This document shows, one piece after another, positions 42,083 through 53,319 of a DNA stretch of 61,854 bases. The stretch spans positions 227,552 through 289,405 of the forward strand of contig SZWC01000850.1 of NCBI GenBank assembly GCA_023375785.1. Reading direction: 5' to 3'. A model generated the notes under the pieces. The model made no database searches and had not been told where the DNA came from. It worked only from the letters and a program-made list of their open reading frames with translations. Origin of the DNA: Penium margaritaceum (Eukaryota; Streptophyta; Zygnematophyceae; Desmidiales; Peniaceae). The stretch's first letter is position 1. Each line of letters begins with the position of its first letter. A program made the position numbers and the translations under genes.

Positions 42083-43830
42083 AGGCTTTTGCACTATCAT
42101 ACCGCATTCGTTCTACGCTCCCGGGTCCTTTGCATGTGAGCGTCAGTTGGAACAGTTCATCACGTTGTAGCTCATCCTCCCTCGCCCTTCCCCCCAAGGA
42201 GGTGCGAGTTGCGTTACCTCCTGCACGCCTGCCCTGCCCTGCATGACTGAAACTGAGTTGCGGTCGTGTCCTACTCTATGTCCGTTTTTCCATCTCCCAT
42301 GCCCTCCTCTCTTGCTCCTCTCTGTGACGTTATTACATGGCTTCATGATCCGAAGTCTTGGTTTGCACCTCCGTCCACCGCATCTATGTCTCTTGCTTGC
42401 TGCCTTGTGACTGTTACCGATCTGGCAACTCTAGTCTAGGAGCCTGCCAGGACGTGGATCACCGACTATAGGGCCACGCATCACATGACGGCCTCTCGCG
42501 AGGCCTTCACTATGCTTGGTCCCGATGGCAATGTGTCCGGTGTCTAGACAGGCTTTGGACAGGTGTTACTTGTCCACGGCGTCGGCGTCGTTCGTTTCTG
42601 TGGTCCCACCGAGGATATCTTTGTGATCGATGTCCTCTTTGTCCTAGGTCTTGAGCTCAGCCTACTTTCTATCATTGCCCTTGGCTGCATGATCATGGAC
42701 GTCTTGCACTTGCGTGCCAGTGGCAATGTGTCGTTACGTCAGTCCGGTCTTGTCATTTTGCACGCCCCAGCGTGTGGCAACCTGTGGTGCCTGCCTCGTC
42801 TGTCTTCCCTTCCCACCGTCCCCTCCCCGTTGGCCGCCACAGACCACGTGTTTGTCACCAGCACTCTCTCTCTGTAGCACACACGCCTACTACACCACTG
42901 CCTTTGCCACATCCACTCTACTACCATAGATGGCATGCTCCACACCCAACCGGCCAAGGGCCTTGACCCGGCCTACTTCCCCTGGCCGTACCCCACTGTG
43001 TGCATTGATTGTGCCTAGGGTAAGATGCACCGGTCCACTTACCCTTTGTCCTTCTCTTGTGCGTCCGCCGCTGTGGACTTGGTCCAATGTTATGGGTCCT
43101 CTTCTTACAGAGTCCGTCAGGGAGCATACGCGCTATGTTCTTAGCCTCACCGATGACTACTCTCACTACCGCCGTGTCTTCTTCCTTCGACAGAAGAGCG
43201 ATGTTTCTCCCACCATTCAGGATTTGGTTGTTTGTGCGAAGCGCGAGTGTGGTCGCTCTCTTGACCGCTTCTATTTTGATTGCGATGGCAAGTACATGGG
43301 AGAGATCACGACCTTCCTCACCTCCCACGGCATCAATCATGAGGCATAGGGGCCTTACAAGCCAGCCAAGAGCGGCGTCTTTGAGCGGTGGAACCGCACC
43401 ATGGCCGACATCGTCCGCACCATGCGGGTTGAGTTTGGCCTTTCTGACGGCTTCTTATCTAATGCCATGGCCTACATGACGTGTGTCTAGAACCGGACTC
43501 ACCAGGGACCTCTTCCCCGCCAGTCCACGCTGTACTAGCACTGGTGCGTTCAGCGGGCTGACCTGTGCCCGACTCGCGGCTAGGGCTGCATGGCCATTTT
43601 GTGGTTGCATGCCCTGCATATAGGCAGAAAGCTCGCATCCTGAAGGCTCCGTTACACCTTTCTTGGTGCCTCTGGGCCAGTAGTCCCAGTCGCGTCCATT
43701 GGTCCCTGCAAGTCGGCATCCCCAGTTGTGTCTACTGGTCCCTCTGCATCTGCAACACTGTCTGCGTCCGCTGGTCCCTCTTGGCCGGCAGCTCCATCCG
43801 CGTCTGCTGGTTCCTCCGGGCCGGGACTGA
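42083..43830 (+). pseudogene. Element F protease and integrase (right half)
   Basis: The protease region WITDYRATHHMT (42455-42490) has the catalytic DSG changed to DYR. FGQVLLVHGVGVVRFCG and LGCMIMD follow as in copia proteases. Integrase is at 43075-43560 with ESVREHTRYVLSLTDDYSHYRRVFFLRQKS, a DCDGKYMG second-acid region, PAKSGVFERWNRTMADIVRTM and AMAYMTC. The tail from 43640 is a Pro/Ser/Ala-rich spacer of repeated GPSASA-like units. Many in-frame stops are TAG, some at positions where relatives have Glu or Trp. RT and RNase H are missing; the element ends near 43830 in unrelated sequence. Confidence 0.8.
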
Positions 43831-43839
43831 CATCAAAAT

Positions 43840-44319
43840 GAGTCTCCTAAGAGGAGAAGGCAAGTCCGGCGGCAAGGAAAGGTGGCTAGTAAAGGAAGTC
43901 ATGCTGACGGGAGATAGTAACGGGATTTGCAGCATGTAGAGTTTCAGCGGAGTTTGTGATAGTGGTGTTGGTAGTGGATGGATTGGAGGTGGTACCAGCA
44001 CTAGTGCCAGGTTTAGCAACAGTAGATGGGACTGATGTAGCAGGGAGGCGCTTCAGCATGATGGCGATGACCTCATCAGCAAAGGCATCACTACCATCAT
44101 TCATGACCTTGAGGCAATCTTCAGCCTCCCACTGAGCCTTGCGAGCGAGGTTCAGCTGGTGCTAGAGGTCAACTATAATTGATTCTTCATCACGAGGCAT
44201 GGTGATGATGCCTAGATCCTGCCAGAAAAAAAATGCCTGAGTTTCTCCAGCCCCGGTGGGTGTGGAGAAATTGGGAGTGTCCAAGGCACGATGGAATTGT
44301 GCTGTACGACAACCCAATC
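43840..44319 (-). other. Unassigned minus-strand open segments
   Basis: A minus-strand frame contains a Glu/Ala/Lys-rich helical stretch (LNLARKAQWEAEDCLKVMNDGSDAFADEV) between a start near 44200 (MPRDEESIIVDL, then TAG) and a Thr/Ser/Pro-rich end near 43888. It is reminiscent of the leader and coiled-coil part of retroelement gags, but I recognise no family. Confidence 0.35.
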
Positions 44320-45103
44320 CTAGTGAGACACACAAGCCACCAGAGAGAAAGGGAGGGTAAGGCACAAGTGGAAGAGGCACATGCAAAGAAGATAATCAAA
44401 GAATGGTAGAAGGTGAGGGTGAAGAAAACTGAAGAGCAGAGGAACAGCGACAGTTGTAGCAGTGGAAAGGACAGAAATTGTGGATGCAACTGGGACCACT
44501 AGTGCCAAGGAACCAGTGGTAAGAGCTGTCCCCACAGTGGTAAGGAAAACAAAAAATGATACAGTAGCTGTGACGCGGCTGGTGGCAGTTGATAGTGTAG
44601 ATGAAGCTGCTGTGACGACCGCAGCAGTGGAGGTGTGAATAGCCGATGTAGCTAAAGAGATAGCAGTTGCTACGGAGGTTGTTTTAGAGGTGTCAACAAA
44701 TGAAGCTACAGGTATCTGTGTGCCTAGATCTGCAGTCATAGTAAAAAGTGGTCTAGCTATAGTTGCTCCTTGGTTTGAGACTTGCATTGTGGGCAAGGCA
44801 AAGCGCAAGCCGTTTGAAGACGGACAATGGCAGGCCGAGAACCTGCTTGAGGTCGTGCACAGTGATGTGTGCAAACTGATCAAGATGCAGTCCGTTGGGG
44901 GTGCGTGGTACTTCGTCACCTTTATCAACGATTGCAGCAGAAAACTCTACGTCTACTTCATGAAGCGGAAGAGCAATGTGCTGGACCGGCTGAAGAAGTA
45001 TGTCACAGCGGTGCAGAGGCAGACTGGTGGCAAGGTCAGAGCGCTACAAAGCGACAATGGCGGGGAGTACGTGGTATGTAACATTGTTGCTGCTTGGATG
45101 TAG
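44320..45103 (+). pseudogene. Copia integrase fragment fused to a Val/Ala/Thr low-complexity stretch
   Basis: From about 44780 the plus frame reads ETCIVGKAKRKPFE, LLEVVHSDVC, YFVTFINDCSRKLYVYFMKRKSNVLDRLKKYVTAVQRQTGGKVRALQSDNGGEY. This is a pre-integrase end plus the first two acidic sites of integrase, closest to element B. Upstream (44400-44770) the same frame is imperfect GTA/GCA triplets coding for Val, Ala and Thr. It ends at TAG 45101-45103. It has no gag, RT or LTR of its own. Confidence 0.7.
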
Positions 45104-45584
45104 TTGCTATTACATGTCACTTTGCCAGCTGGGTACTGCACCCGTTGGCTGTCGCAGCCGGATGCTGCTAGTCACGGAGATGACAAGCGGAGTTAATAGT
45201 ACTGCTGGTCAGGTGAGTGGGTGAGACTGCCCACTTTTGCTATAGGCTGCTGAGAATGGCAACCTGCGTTTTCTGGATATTGTAGCTGCTGGCTTCCACA
45301 GCCGGCAGTTGCTAGGAACATAGTTGGTAGGCGGGGTCGACAGCAATGCCAGTTGGGTGTGCAGATGCTGCTCTCCAGATTTGCAAAAGACTGCAAAGAA
45401 AAACGTGGGTGGAAGCCGGGGAGGGAGATCTGAAGAGGCAGCGTGAGCTACCCCCTTTGGCTGCACGGACAGGACTGCTCGTGGCGTGGACCCCGTCCTA
45501 TCTTATGGCGCCAAAAGTGGTGGCCACGATCCCGGCCCACGCTTGCGGTCAGCATAGAGTCCGCTATCCTACTCACGTGAAGTT
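45104..45584. other. Non-coding, degenerate internal duplication
   Basis: No gene is visible. Two related stretches (about 45085-45180 and 45236-45320) share GTTGCTGCT, GCTGGC and CAGCCGG-like words. Minus-strand open frames here lack motifs. Confidence 0.4.
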
Positions 45585-46190
45585 GCTATGATACCAATAG
45601 GAGATCCTGTTGGACTGGATAGTGACAGCAAGCTAGTGTAAGAGAGCCATGGGGTGAAGATATGCCATAGTTACTTAACGGGAATCAAAAGACACAAGAT
45701 CAAGCTAACGAGTCACACACACACGATAGGAGCTAAGAGTGGGGGTAGCGAGCGAGTGAGCTGCAAGCTCCCTCTAACTCACTACCCTCAGGTTTAGAAG
45801 ATTTCAATCACCTGTCCCCAAGCTGGGTGAATCCATGCCAATCATGTTACTGGCTGAGAAACCGGCAAGAATCAAGAACCTGGCCAAGTGTAGAACAGAA
45901 ACCAACAAAAGCATGTGACATGAGAACACCCTGACAAAACTCTTGGCAACTTGATTTAAGGAGTGGGCCATCATGCAGCCACGTCACCATGACAAATCGA
46001 TCGTCTCTCACTAGTCAGTCAACTGCATTTGTGAGGTGAGTGTGCAACGAGGCCATAGGTCACTATGTGGTAGTGACACAACCAACAATAAGTAGCCTCA
46101 GAGACAACAACAAGCCACGAGGAGCCTCAGTAGTGATAGAAACCAAGGCATAGAGGCAAAACTTGGGTTATAGGGAATGAAACGGATACA
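45585..46190 (-). repeat. Probable LTR of element I with an adjacent PBS-like site
   Basis: The unit 45608-46190 (TGTTGGACTGG...CGGATACA) lies where the 3' LTR of element I is expected, downstream of its ADFLTKAL. On its other side the minus strand reads TGGTATCATAGC (complement 45585-45596), a PBS-like match (11 of 12) separated by 11 bases. Both ends are inferred from single features. Confidence 0.4.
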
Positions 46191-46239
46191 CGTCCACCCG
46201 TACTAGCACGGCGGGACTAATGACCAACAGCATGCACAA

Positions 46240-47018
46240 CCACCTTGAACTTCCTAGTGTAGAGCGCCTTGGTGAGGAAGTCAGCATGCTTCTAACACAT
46301 CAGTTGCATGAGAAGACACGATCAAATGCTCCCTGAGACACAAACACCCAGAACAACATACTCGACCGCAGTTGAACTTGGTGCAACACAACCTTGCTTT
46401 CTTCTCTTCCAAGAGACCGCGGTGCCGTCAATGCGGAAGATGTGCCTTGACCAGCTCCCCGGGTCATGATCGTGGACCTGATCGTTGTCTCTGTATCCAT
46501 CAATGACAAGAGAGGGCTAGACGCATAAACACAAGCCGGAACAAGGTATGGACATGATGTAGTGGACGACACGCAATGCTTTCTTGTGATGGAGGTGATG
46601 AGGGAAATGGGAGAACTGGGACAGGAAGTTGATTGCAAACACAATATCAGAACATGTGGTAGTGCCAATAACCACCAGAAACCCAATAACCCAGAGGTTG
46701 GTCGTGACGTCCACCAGCTCCTCCAAACGCACGGGGTCATTGACCTTCAAAATTCTCTGTCTAGCAAGCGTCATAGGCGTAGAAACATCGGGAGAATCAA
46801 GCAGGAGGTTAGCAAACTACTACCCAAGAGTTTAAACATACCAGTCTGATGCAAGGTAAGCATGGGACACTTGCAGTCACGCTTAATCTGCATGTCCAAG
46901 AAGACACGGGCAGGGATGCTATCCTTTATCTTGTGTGCTGACTGGAGGAGGTCCTTCACACCCTGGACAACCTGTGGATCCAGCGAGGCGATAAGGAGAT
47001 CATCCACATTGACCAAGA
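46240..47018 (-). pseudogene. Element I: end of RT and RNase H (left half)
   Basis: The minus strand reads ILVNVDDLLIAS near 47010, with the first residue of the usual YVDD changed to Asn. Then come KDLLQSAHKIKD, RVFLDMQIKRDCKCPMLTLHQTGMF, a degraded RNase H with SQFSHFPHHLHHKKALRVVHYI, and HADFLTKALYTRKF near 46290-46250. These are copia RT and RNase H landmarks in order. Element H is inserted just upstream of VDD at 47018; the preceding RT part is at 54317-54475. Stops and frameshifts show it is old. Confidence 0.75.
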
Positions 47019-48017
47019 TGTTGGATTTTGACATAAGCAGGATCTTTAAGAATCTTCAGGAGAGGTACTCTGATAGTTGAACTCTCTGGTACTGTGCTGA
47101 ATTTGTTGGTGATGACCTCTCAGTTAGGAATAACCGATTACACACACACACAGGCATTCTTGCCTTGGAAATGTCACTGACTGTGCGATTCAAGAGTATG
47201 AACTGAAGGCACAGGTACACGACTCGTCTCACAAGCTTTCCAACGGTACCATGCTTGTTCAAAATGGTTACACACAGACGAAGTAATAAGAAATACAAGC
47301 CTACAACTACTTATCTGTCTACACTAGCTAGAAGAAGAAAATTACAAGTGTTGACGCAGTCCGGTCTCCTTGTGTCTTCACAGGATCTTCCGGACACCAC
47401 TCGATGATCCCCGATCATCGGCAGACCGAGGTTGGCGGATGCCCAGCGCCCTCGGTGCGATCCACGGACGAGATCGTCCGGATCTGCAGTTGCTTCTTCA
47501 TGACCATCAATCTGGCTCGGTCATTTGTCTCACGACGATGGACCGACCGCACCTCTTGATGTAGCGACGGCGCCGATCAATCCAGAACGTCTTTGCAGGA
47601 TGCCTGACCACAGGATCCATCTTTAGAAAGAGGAATATCTTTGGCGGTTCCTTGGTCCTTGCCACGTCAGCAGCCTCGGAGTCGAGAGGAGCTCACGCTC
47701 GCACTCTCGCCTTGTCTGTCGAGCCACACATCCTGGTGATTCAAAACTTGCCGATGCATATCACTGCTGGTACGGTCAACCCATCAGCTCTCTGAAGCTC
47801 CAATAGGAGTAGGGCTGCGGATGGATGGATCAGTGGGACGCCTAAAGAGGCCTGCCCAGAGCCATACCATGCGCCGCCATAGAAGGTAGACAGGAGGGTC
47901 GAGAGAGAGATGACAATCTCACTCTCGGCCCTCTTGTTTTTTCCTTTTTGTTGATGTTGTGCCAAGCCCAGGAGATCAGTGGATCAAGATGATCTGACGG
48001 GTGTCCTTTTTCCAGCA
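47019..48017 (-). repeat. 3' LTR of element H (999 bp)
   Basis: The plus strand starts TGTTGGATTTTGACATAAG and ends TTTTCCAGCA. A run of C's, the polypurine tract complement, follows immediately. Confidence 0.92.
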
Positions 48018-48773
48018 TTCCCCCCTTGTCGATCCATTGCTGATGAAGTTGGAGTCGACAAGTGAAAAATAAAAGGAGCCCCCCCGCGAGAAGAGAGCCG
48101 GGAGGATGGGGGTGACAGAAAATAAACAGGGTGAGGCATGGGAATGCACGGAGAAAGAATTCCCCCCCCGGGCCAACCGAGCCTCGCTGAGAAAAAAAAG
48201 AGAAAGGCCGGAGCAGCAAGACGCAGGGTGTACAGTGGGCCGGTGAGAACTTTGTAGCCAGGGCAATGCCCTGACGGCTGAGAGATAGACCGCTCCCAAC
48301 AGCACACCCTGCCCGGACTTGGGGGAGTGGGCCCCCTCCTGCGCATCCGGCCCGCAGGGTGAGCTGAACAGGGGGCATCCCACCCATGGGGGTCTGAAAG
48401 AGAAGAGCAAACGGGCAGAATATGGACGGAGAGAAAATGCTGTTTGGAGCTGCGTGGGTCCAGTAGTGAGCAGAGCAGGAGGAGAGAGCGTTGGCGTTAT
48501 GCGAGGACCGAGGCGCGAGAGGAAAGCAAAGCGCAGGGAGATAGAGAGAACAGCGGCAGGCAGAAGCAAGAGGAGGTGCAGAAAATGGTCGCACGCAACC
48601 CGCGTCCGTGCCAACGCCTCATGTGGGGGGCACGGAAGCGGAAGCGACGACGGTTCCACCGAGGACAGTCTCTGTCCGTCCCAACGCCTCATACGGGGGG
48701 GACGGAAAGAGAGAGCCAGGAACGAGCGGCAGCAGGGAAGAACGGAGAAGAAAGAGGACAGCGCCAAGAGGAG
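48018..48773 (-). other. Element H 3' untranslated region with two hairpins
   Basis: Units at 48606-48635 (arms CCGTGCC and GGCACGG) and 48676-48705 (arms CCGTCCC and GGGACGG) both pair perfectly over 7 bp. The fifth base pair differs between the two units but pairing is kept. The loop CAACGCCTCAT(G/A)(T/C)GGGG is shared with element E. Confidence 0.75.
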
Positions 48774-51700
48774 TCAAGACGAGGAGAGAAGGCCCAAGCG
48801 GGCGCAGAGATGAGCGTGATGGTCAGCAGAAAGAGCTTTGGTGAAGATGTCAGCAGTTTGGTCAACTATGGGGAGATAGTGCATGACGTCTTCACCTTCG
48901 GCAACAGCGTTGCGAACGTAGTGGTACTGCCAACGAACGTGCTTGGTACGGTCATGGAGAACGGGGTCCTCAGAAAGGGCAATAGCCCCTTCGTTGTCAC
49001 AGTGGATGGGCGTAGGCTCGAGTTGATCAAATCCAAGTTCGCTTAGGAGCATACGGGGCCAAACCGCCTCCCTTGTGCATTCGCTCTCTGCAATGTATTC
49101 AGCTTCAGTTGAGGAGAGAGCAACCATAGACTGCTTCTTGCTACGCCAGCTGACGGGTCCATCGTTGAGGAGAAAGACGTACCCAGAGGTGGAGCGGCTG
49201 GTGGTGTGATCACCGGAGAGGTCAGCGTCGCAGAAGCCCTGGAGAACATTGTTGCCAGAGGCGCAGCGGATAGCCAGAGAAAAAGACCCACGGAGATAGC
49301 AAATGCTACGCTTGGCAGCCACAATGTGAGAAGCAGTAGGGCGCTGACAGCCTTGACAGAGGAAGCCAACAGTAAATGAGAGGTCAGGTCTGGTAGCCAC
49401 GGAAGCGTACATCAGGGAGCCCACCATGCGCAGAAAAGCTGCGGCATCTTCCAAGGAGGCCAAAGATGTGGCTGCCGTGACTGGTTTGGTAAGGCCATGA
49501 TCCTTGGAGAGTGGGGTGGCTTGAACAGTGGATGTACCAAGCCCGAACTTGTCAGCCACACGTTGAGCATAAGTGGCCTGGGCTTGTGTTACGTGACCAT
49601 GCAGGAAATCATGAGTGATTTGAATCCCAAGGGAGTATTTGAGAGGTCCCATGTCCGTCATCTCAAATCGGCGGGAGAGCTGCTGTTTGAGAGTATCCAG
49701 AACAGAGAGGGACGGTCCAAACAGGATAAGATCGTCCAGGTAGAGAATAACACTGAGAAGATTGGACCCTCCGTGGAAGTACACAGAGTGGTCAGAGTGC
49801 ACGCGTTGGAGACCGTGGACCAGGAAGAATTTATGGAACTTCAGGTTCCACTGTCGTGGAGCTTGCTTGAGCCCATACAGAGATTTGTTGAGCTTGCACA
49901 CATGATCGAGATGATCTGTGGATACGAAGACTTCTGGTTGAGTCATGTAGATAACTTCCTTGAGATCACCGTTGAGGAAAGCACTTTTGACGTCCATTTG
50001 ATGGAGATGCCATTTTTTTGTAGCGGCCAGAGGGAGGATCACCCTGATGGATGAGTACTTGGCCACCGGTGCAAAAGTGTCTTGGTAGTTTACTCCAAGA
50101 ACTTGGCTGAATCCCCGCGCAACAAGACGTGCCTTGTGGCGATCAGGTGTACCTGCACTGGTTAGCTTGGTCTTGAACACCCACTTACGTGTGACAATGG
50201 GTGTGTTGGGTGGTCAAGGAACCAGATCCCATGTATGCTGCTTTTGAAGCTGAGAAAGCTCCTATTGAGCTGTTTGACACCATTGGTCTGCATCTGGGCG
50301 GCGCATGGCATCTTTGAAACTGGTGGGATCCACCACTTGTGTGAGCAATGCTGTGTGGTCAAGGTCGTCGTCTGCAGGGAGCTCGGTTGTGGATAGAAAA
50401 CCAAGTTGAAGGAATGTTGGCGGTCTGGTGAGTCTGGCTGACCGCCGTAGTCCTGATTGTGACGGAGTGCTGGGGACATCCTTCTGTGGGTCAGCGTGAG
50501 TATGACGATGTTCTTCTGGAACCACAGGGGGGAGGACACCAGCGTGGTCATCAGGTGTTGGGTCGAGAGAGAACTTTTGCAGAGGTGGTGGTGTTGTTTC
50601 AATATAGACAGTAGGCGTGACTGCTGGTGGTGGTGCATCTCGTGCTCGGTTGAAGAAGCTTTTCTCAAAGATGGGCTGTCTGCTCCGAACTACGCGTTTG
50701 GACTCTGGATCCCAGAGTCGGTAGATGTCCCGTGTCTCGTACCCAAGGAGGATGCAGACTTTGGATCGTGGATCCAGTTTGGAGCGTTCTTTTGGACGAA
50801 CCCAGGCATGCGCTGTGCATCCGAAGATACGAATGTGTCCCAGATAAGGCTTGTTCCCGGTCCATGCTTCATAGGGTGTGGATGCACCTGCAGGTAGCTT
50901 GGTGGTGGGGAGACGGTTCGTGATACATGCTGCGGTGTGGAGAGCTTCAGCCCAGAACGCGGATGAAAGGCCGGTTGTATGAAGCATAGTCCGGACTCTT
51001 TGGAGAAGGGTCTGATTCATCCTTTCTGCTTTGCCATTCTGTTGTGGAGTATATGGCATTGTAGTCTGGTGTTGAATACCTCTTTCATCGTAAAAGGCCT
51101 TGAGGTTGCGATTGACAAACTCTGTCCCGTTGTCAGTTTGAATCTTCTTGATTGTCAGGCTGGTTTTGTTTTCAACCTGTCGAACCCAGGTTTTCATCTC
51201 TTCAATAGCATCAGACTTGAAGCGAAGAATCCGGGTCCAGACCATATGCGTGTAGTCATCCAAGATAACAAGAAAGTAGTGCTTGTTGGAGAGAGATCCT
51301 TCCATGATGTAGCAGAGATCTATATGCACAAGTTCCAGGCACTCGTGAGTCCCATGTGACGGAAGTGAGTGAAAAGACGCTTTGTATTGTTTGCCGGTGA
51401 TACAGCCTTCACACATGGGTGCTTCTCGGTCTTGCAGCAGGCCGTCTGGTAGGTTGTGAGCAACTGAAGCTGCAGCCATTTTGGCTAGAGTAGGATAGCT
51501 GACGTGTGCGAGTCGCTTGTGCCAATGTTCTGTCGTGGTGGAAGGAGTTGTTGTTTTTGCTGATGTAGACAAGGAGGCCACAAATGCCATCTCTTGTGTT
51601 TCTGGGTGCCTTGAAGGTTCGCTGGTGTCAAGGACGGTCAGGTTGCCCATGCGAGTGGCCACTGCTACCAGCAGGAATGTCTGGTTGTACACCTTGCAGT

Positions 51701-52130
51701 TCTTATCAGTGTCAAACACAACTTTGAAGCCTTTGTCGTTTAGCTTTGTGACTGAGAGAAGATTGGCTGCCAGATCTGGCACGTAGAGTACATCCTCGAA
51801 GGTCCTTATGGCTGGCTTCCCATTGCACTTGATACCGACCTTGACTGTTCCTTGTCCGTAGGTAGGGATAGTTCTTCCATCACCAAGGTGAACTTCTCGT
51901 GGTGTCAGAAAACGTTTGAAGTTGATAAACCAGTCCTTCTTGCAGGTCATATGCTTCGAACAACCAGAGTCCATGATCCATGCCATAATGCCGGCGGCCA
52001 AAAGAAGGGCACTGTCGATGGAGCACATGGCCAATTCTTCAGTCACAAATTCTTCTTCTGTTAGGGTGTGATGTGCTGTCTCTTCTGATGCTGAACCATA
52101 GATTGGATGCTCTGGCTGCGAGGCTGACAT
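48774..52130 (-). pseudogene. Element H pol: protease, integrase, RT, RNase H
   Basis: From the left end of gag the frame runs through protease (WIMDSGCSKHMT near 51990), pre-integrase (HWHKRLAHVSYPTL, CEGCITGKQY), integrase (HIDLCYIMEGS, DDYTHMVW, TDNGTEFVN, PQQNGKAERMN) and a Pro/Thr-rich linker. It reaches a TAG at 50262 where E has Glu, then a TGA near 50214 where E has Arg. RT resumes at 50180 with KARLVARGFSQ, LHQMDVKSAFLNG, LYGLKQAPRQW and the active site, changed from YVDD to YLDD. RNase H has DADLSGD, STEAEYIAES and TADIFTKAL. The stop is TGA. Pol is nearly full length. Confidence 0.92.
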
Positions 52131-52155
52131 GTCTTTGTCAGGTAGGATTGGTCCT

Positions 52156-53278
52156 TCAGATAGAAGATTTAGCTAGATTGTCTTCTTTGTCTGATGACTC
52201 CTGTGCTTTGGTGGACCCTGTAAGGAAAGCAGCCACGGTGGAAATGTAGGTGGTTAGCATTGCTTGATGGGGTCGACGAGCTCCATAATGGCGAGTGAAG
52301 TCTGGACGTCGTTTAGGACAGTCCACGGCAATATGTCCCTTCTGCTTGCATGTCCAGCACACTCGATCAGTCGGTGGAACAAAGCCCCGTGGTGAATGCG
52401 GGGTTGGTTGATCTTTGCTGTTGAAATGTGTGATAGATCCCTGGCTGCCGTTTCCGTAAGCTCCAAATTTCTTTGTCCTTTGTCCTTGATATTTGGTCAC
52501 AAGGCCGGTTTCACCTCCGTTGTCTTTGACATACTGTTCTTCAACCATCATGAGTTCTTCGACAGCCTTCTCCAGAGTCAGAGAATATGGTTGACTTCCA
52601 GGTGGCGCTGCTGCTGCCGGTGGTGCTACTTCAGCGACGACACCAGGTGCCCCACCTGCAGCTCTTCCTTGTGCCCTGATAGCTTGCTGTAATGTTGTCC
52701 GGAGCTCAGCAAGTTGGACATCAAAGGTCTTCCCCTGTTTCTGGAAAGTCTGAAGCCGGTTGATGGTATATTGAAATCTGGCAGGTAATCCACGAAAAAG
52801 GGTTAGTACCAGAACTCTTTCAGAGATGACTTCTCCCATCAATGAAATACGGCTCGCCAGGTGTTTGAGGTGGGACACATGGTCTTCCAGGCGTGTTCCT
52901 TCTTCCATTTGCTGAGTATGGAACTCTGTCAGTAGACTTCCCAACTCAACATCGCTCGTCCTTTCATAGCGGTTCTTTAGGGCCTTCCAGGCTTTCCTTG
53001 GACAGTTCGTTGGATTGTTTTCTCTGATGATAAACTTGAGTCACTCTGTTAGATTCAGCGCCAGAATTGAGAAAGCCTGGTCACAGCGTCGCTTCCAGCT
53101 GACTTGTTCTTCAGGTGACGCTCCTGTAGGGTAATGTGTTAGTAGGTGGATTGGAGACAACGCCCCATAGGCCCTTGTTTAGGAATATCATCTCAATATT
53201 GAAGGCAAAGGTGTGGTAGTCATCGCCGTCGAATGGCGCCACTTTGAAATGATCTCCATTGTTGATTGTTGCCGCCAT
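52156..53278 (-). pseudogene. Element H gag
   Basis: The start (complement of 53276-53278) gives MAATIN and FKVAPFDGDDYHTFAFNIEM as in E. An extra base near 53130 and changes near 53040 shift the frame. From 52944 it is open: the UBN2 capsid with LLTEFHTQQMEEGTRLEDHVSHLKHLASRI, then LTLEKAVEELMMVEEQYVKDNGGETG and the knuckle CWTCKQKGHIAVDC near 52360. A second frameshift near 52175 separates it from protease. Confidence 0.9.
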
Positions 53279-53307
53279 AGTTGTGTAGATCTGAAGATGC
53301 CACCTAC

Positions 53308-53319
53308 TCTGATACCAAA
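53308..53319 (-). other. PBS of element H: initiator tRNA-Met 3' end
   Basis: The minus strand reads TGGTATCAGAGT two bases from the LTR, matching the plant-type initiator tRNA-Met 3' end in 11 of 12 positions. Confidence 0.88.
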
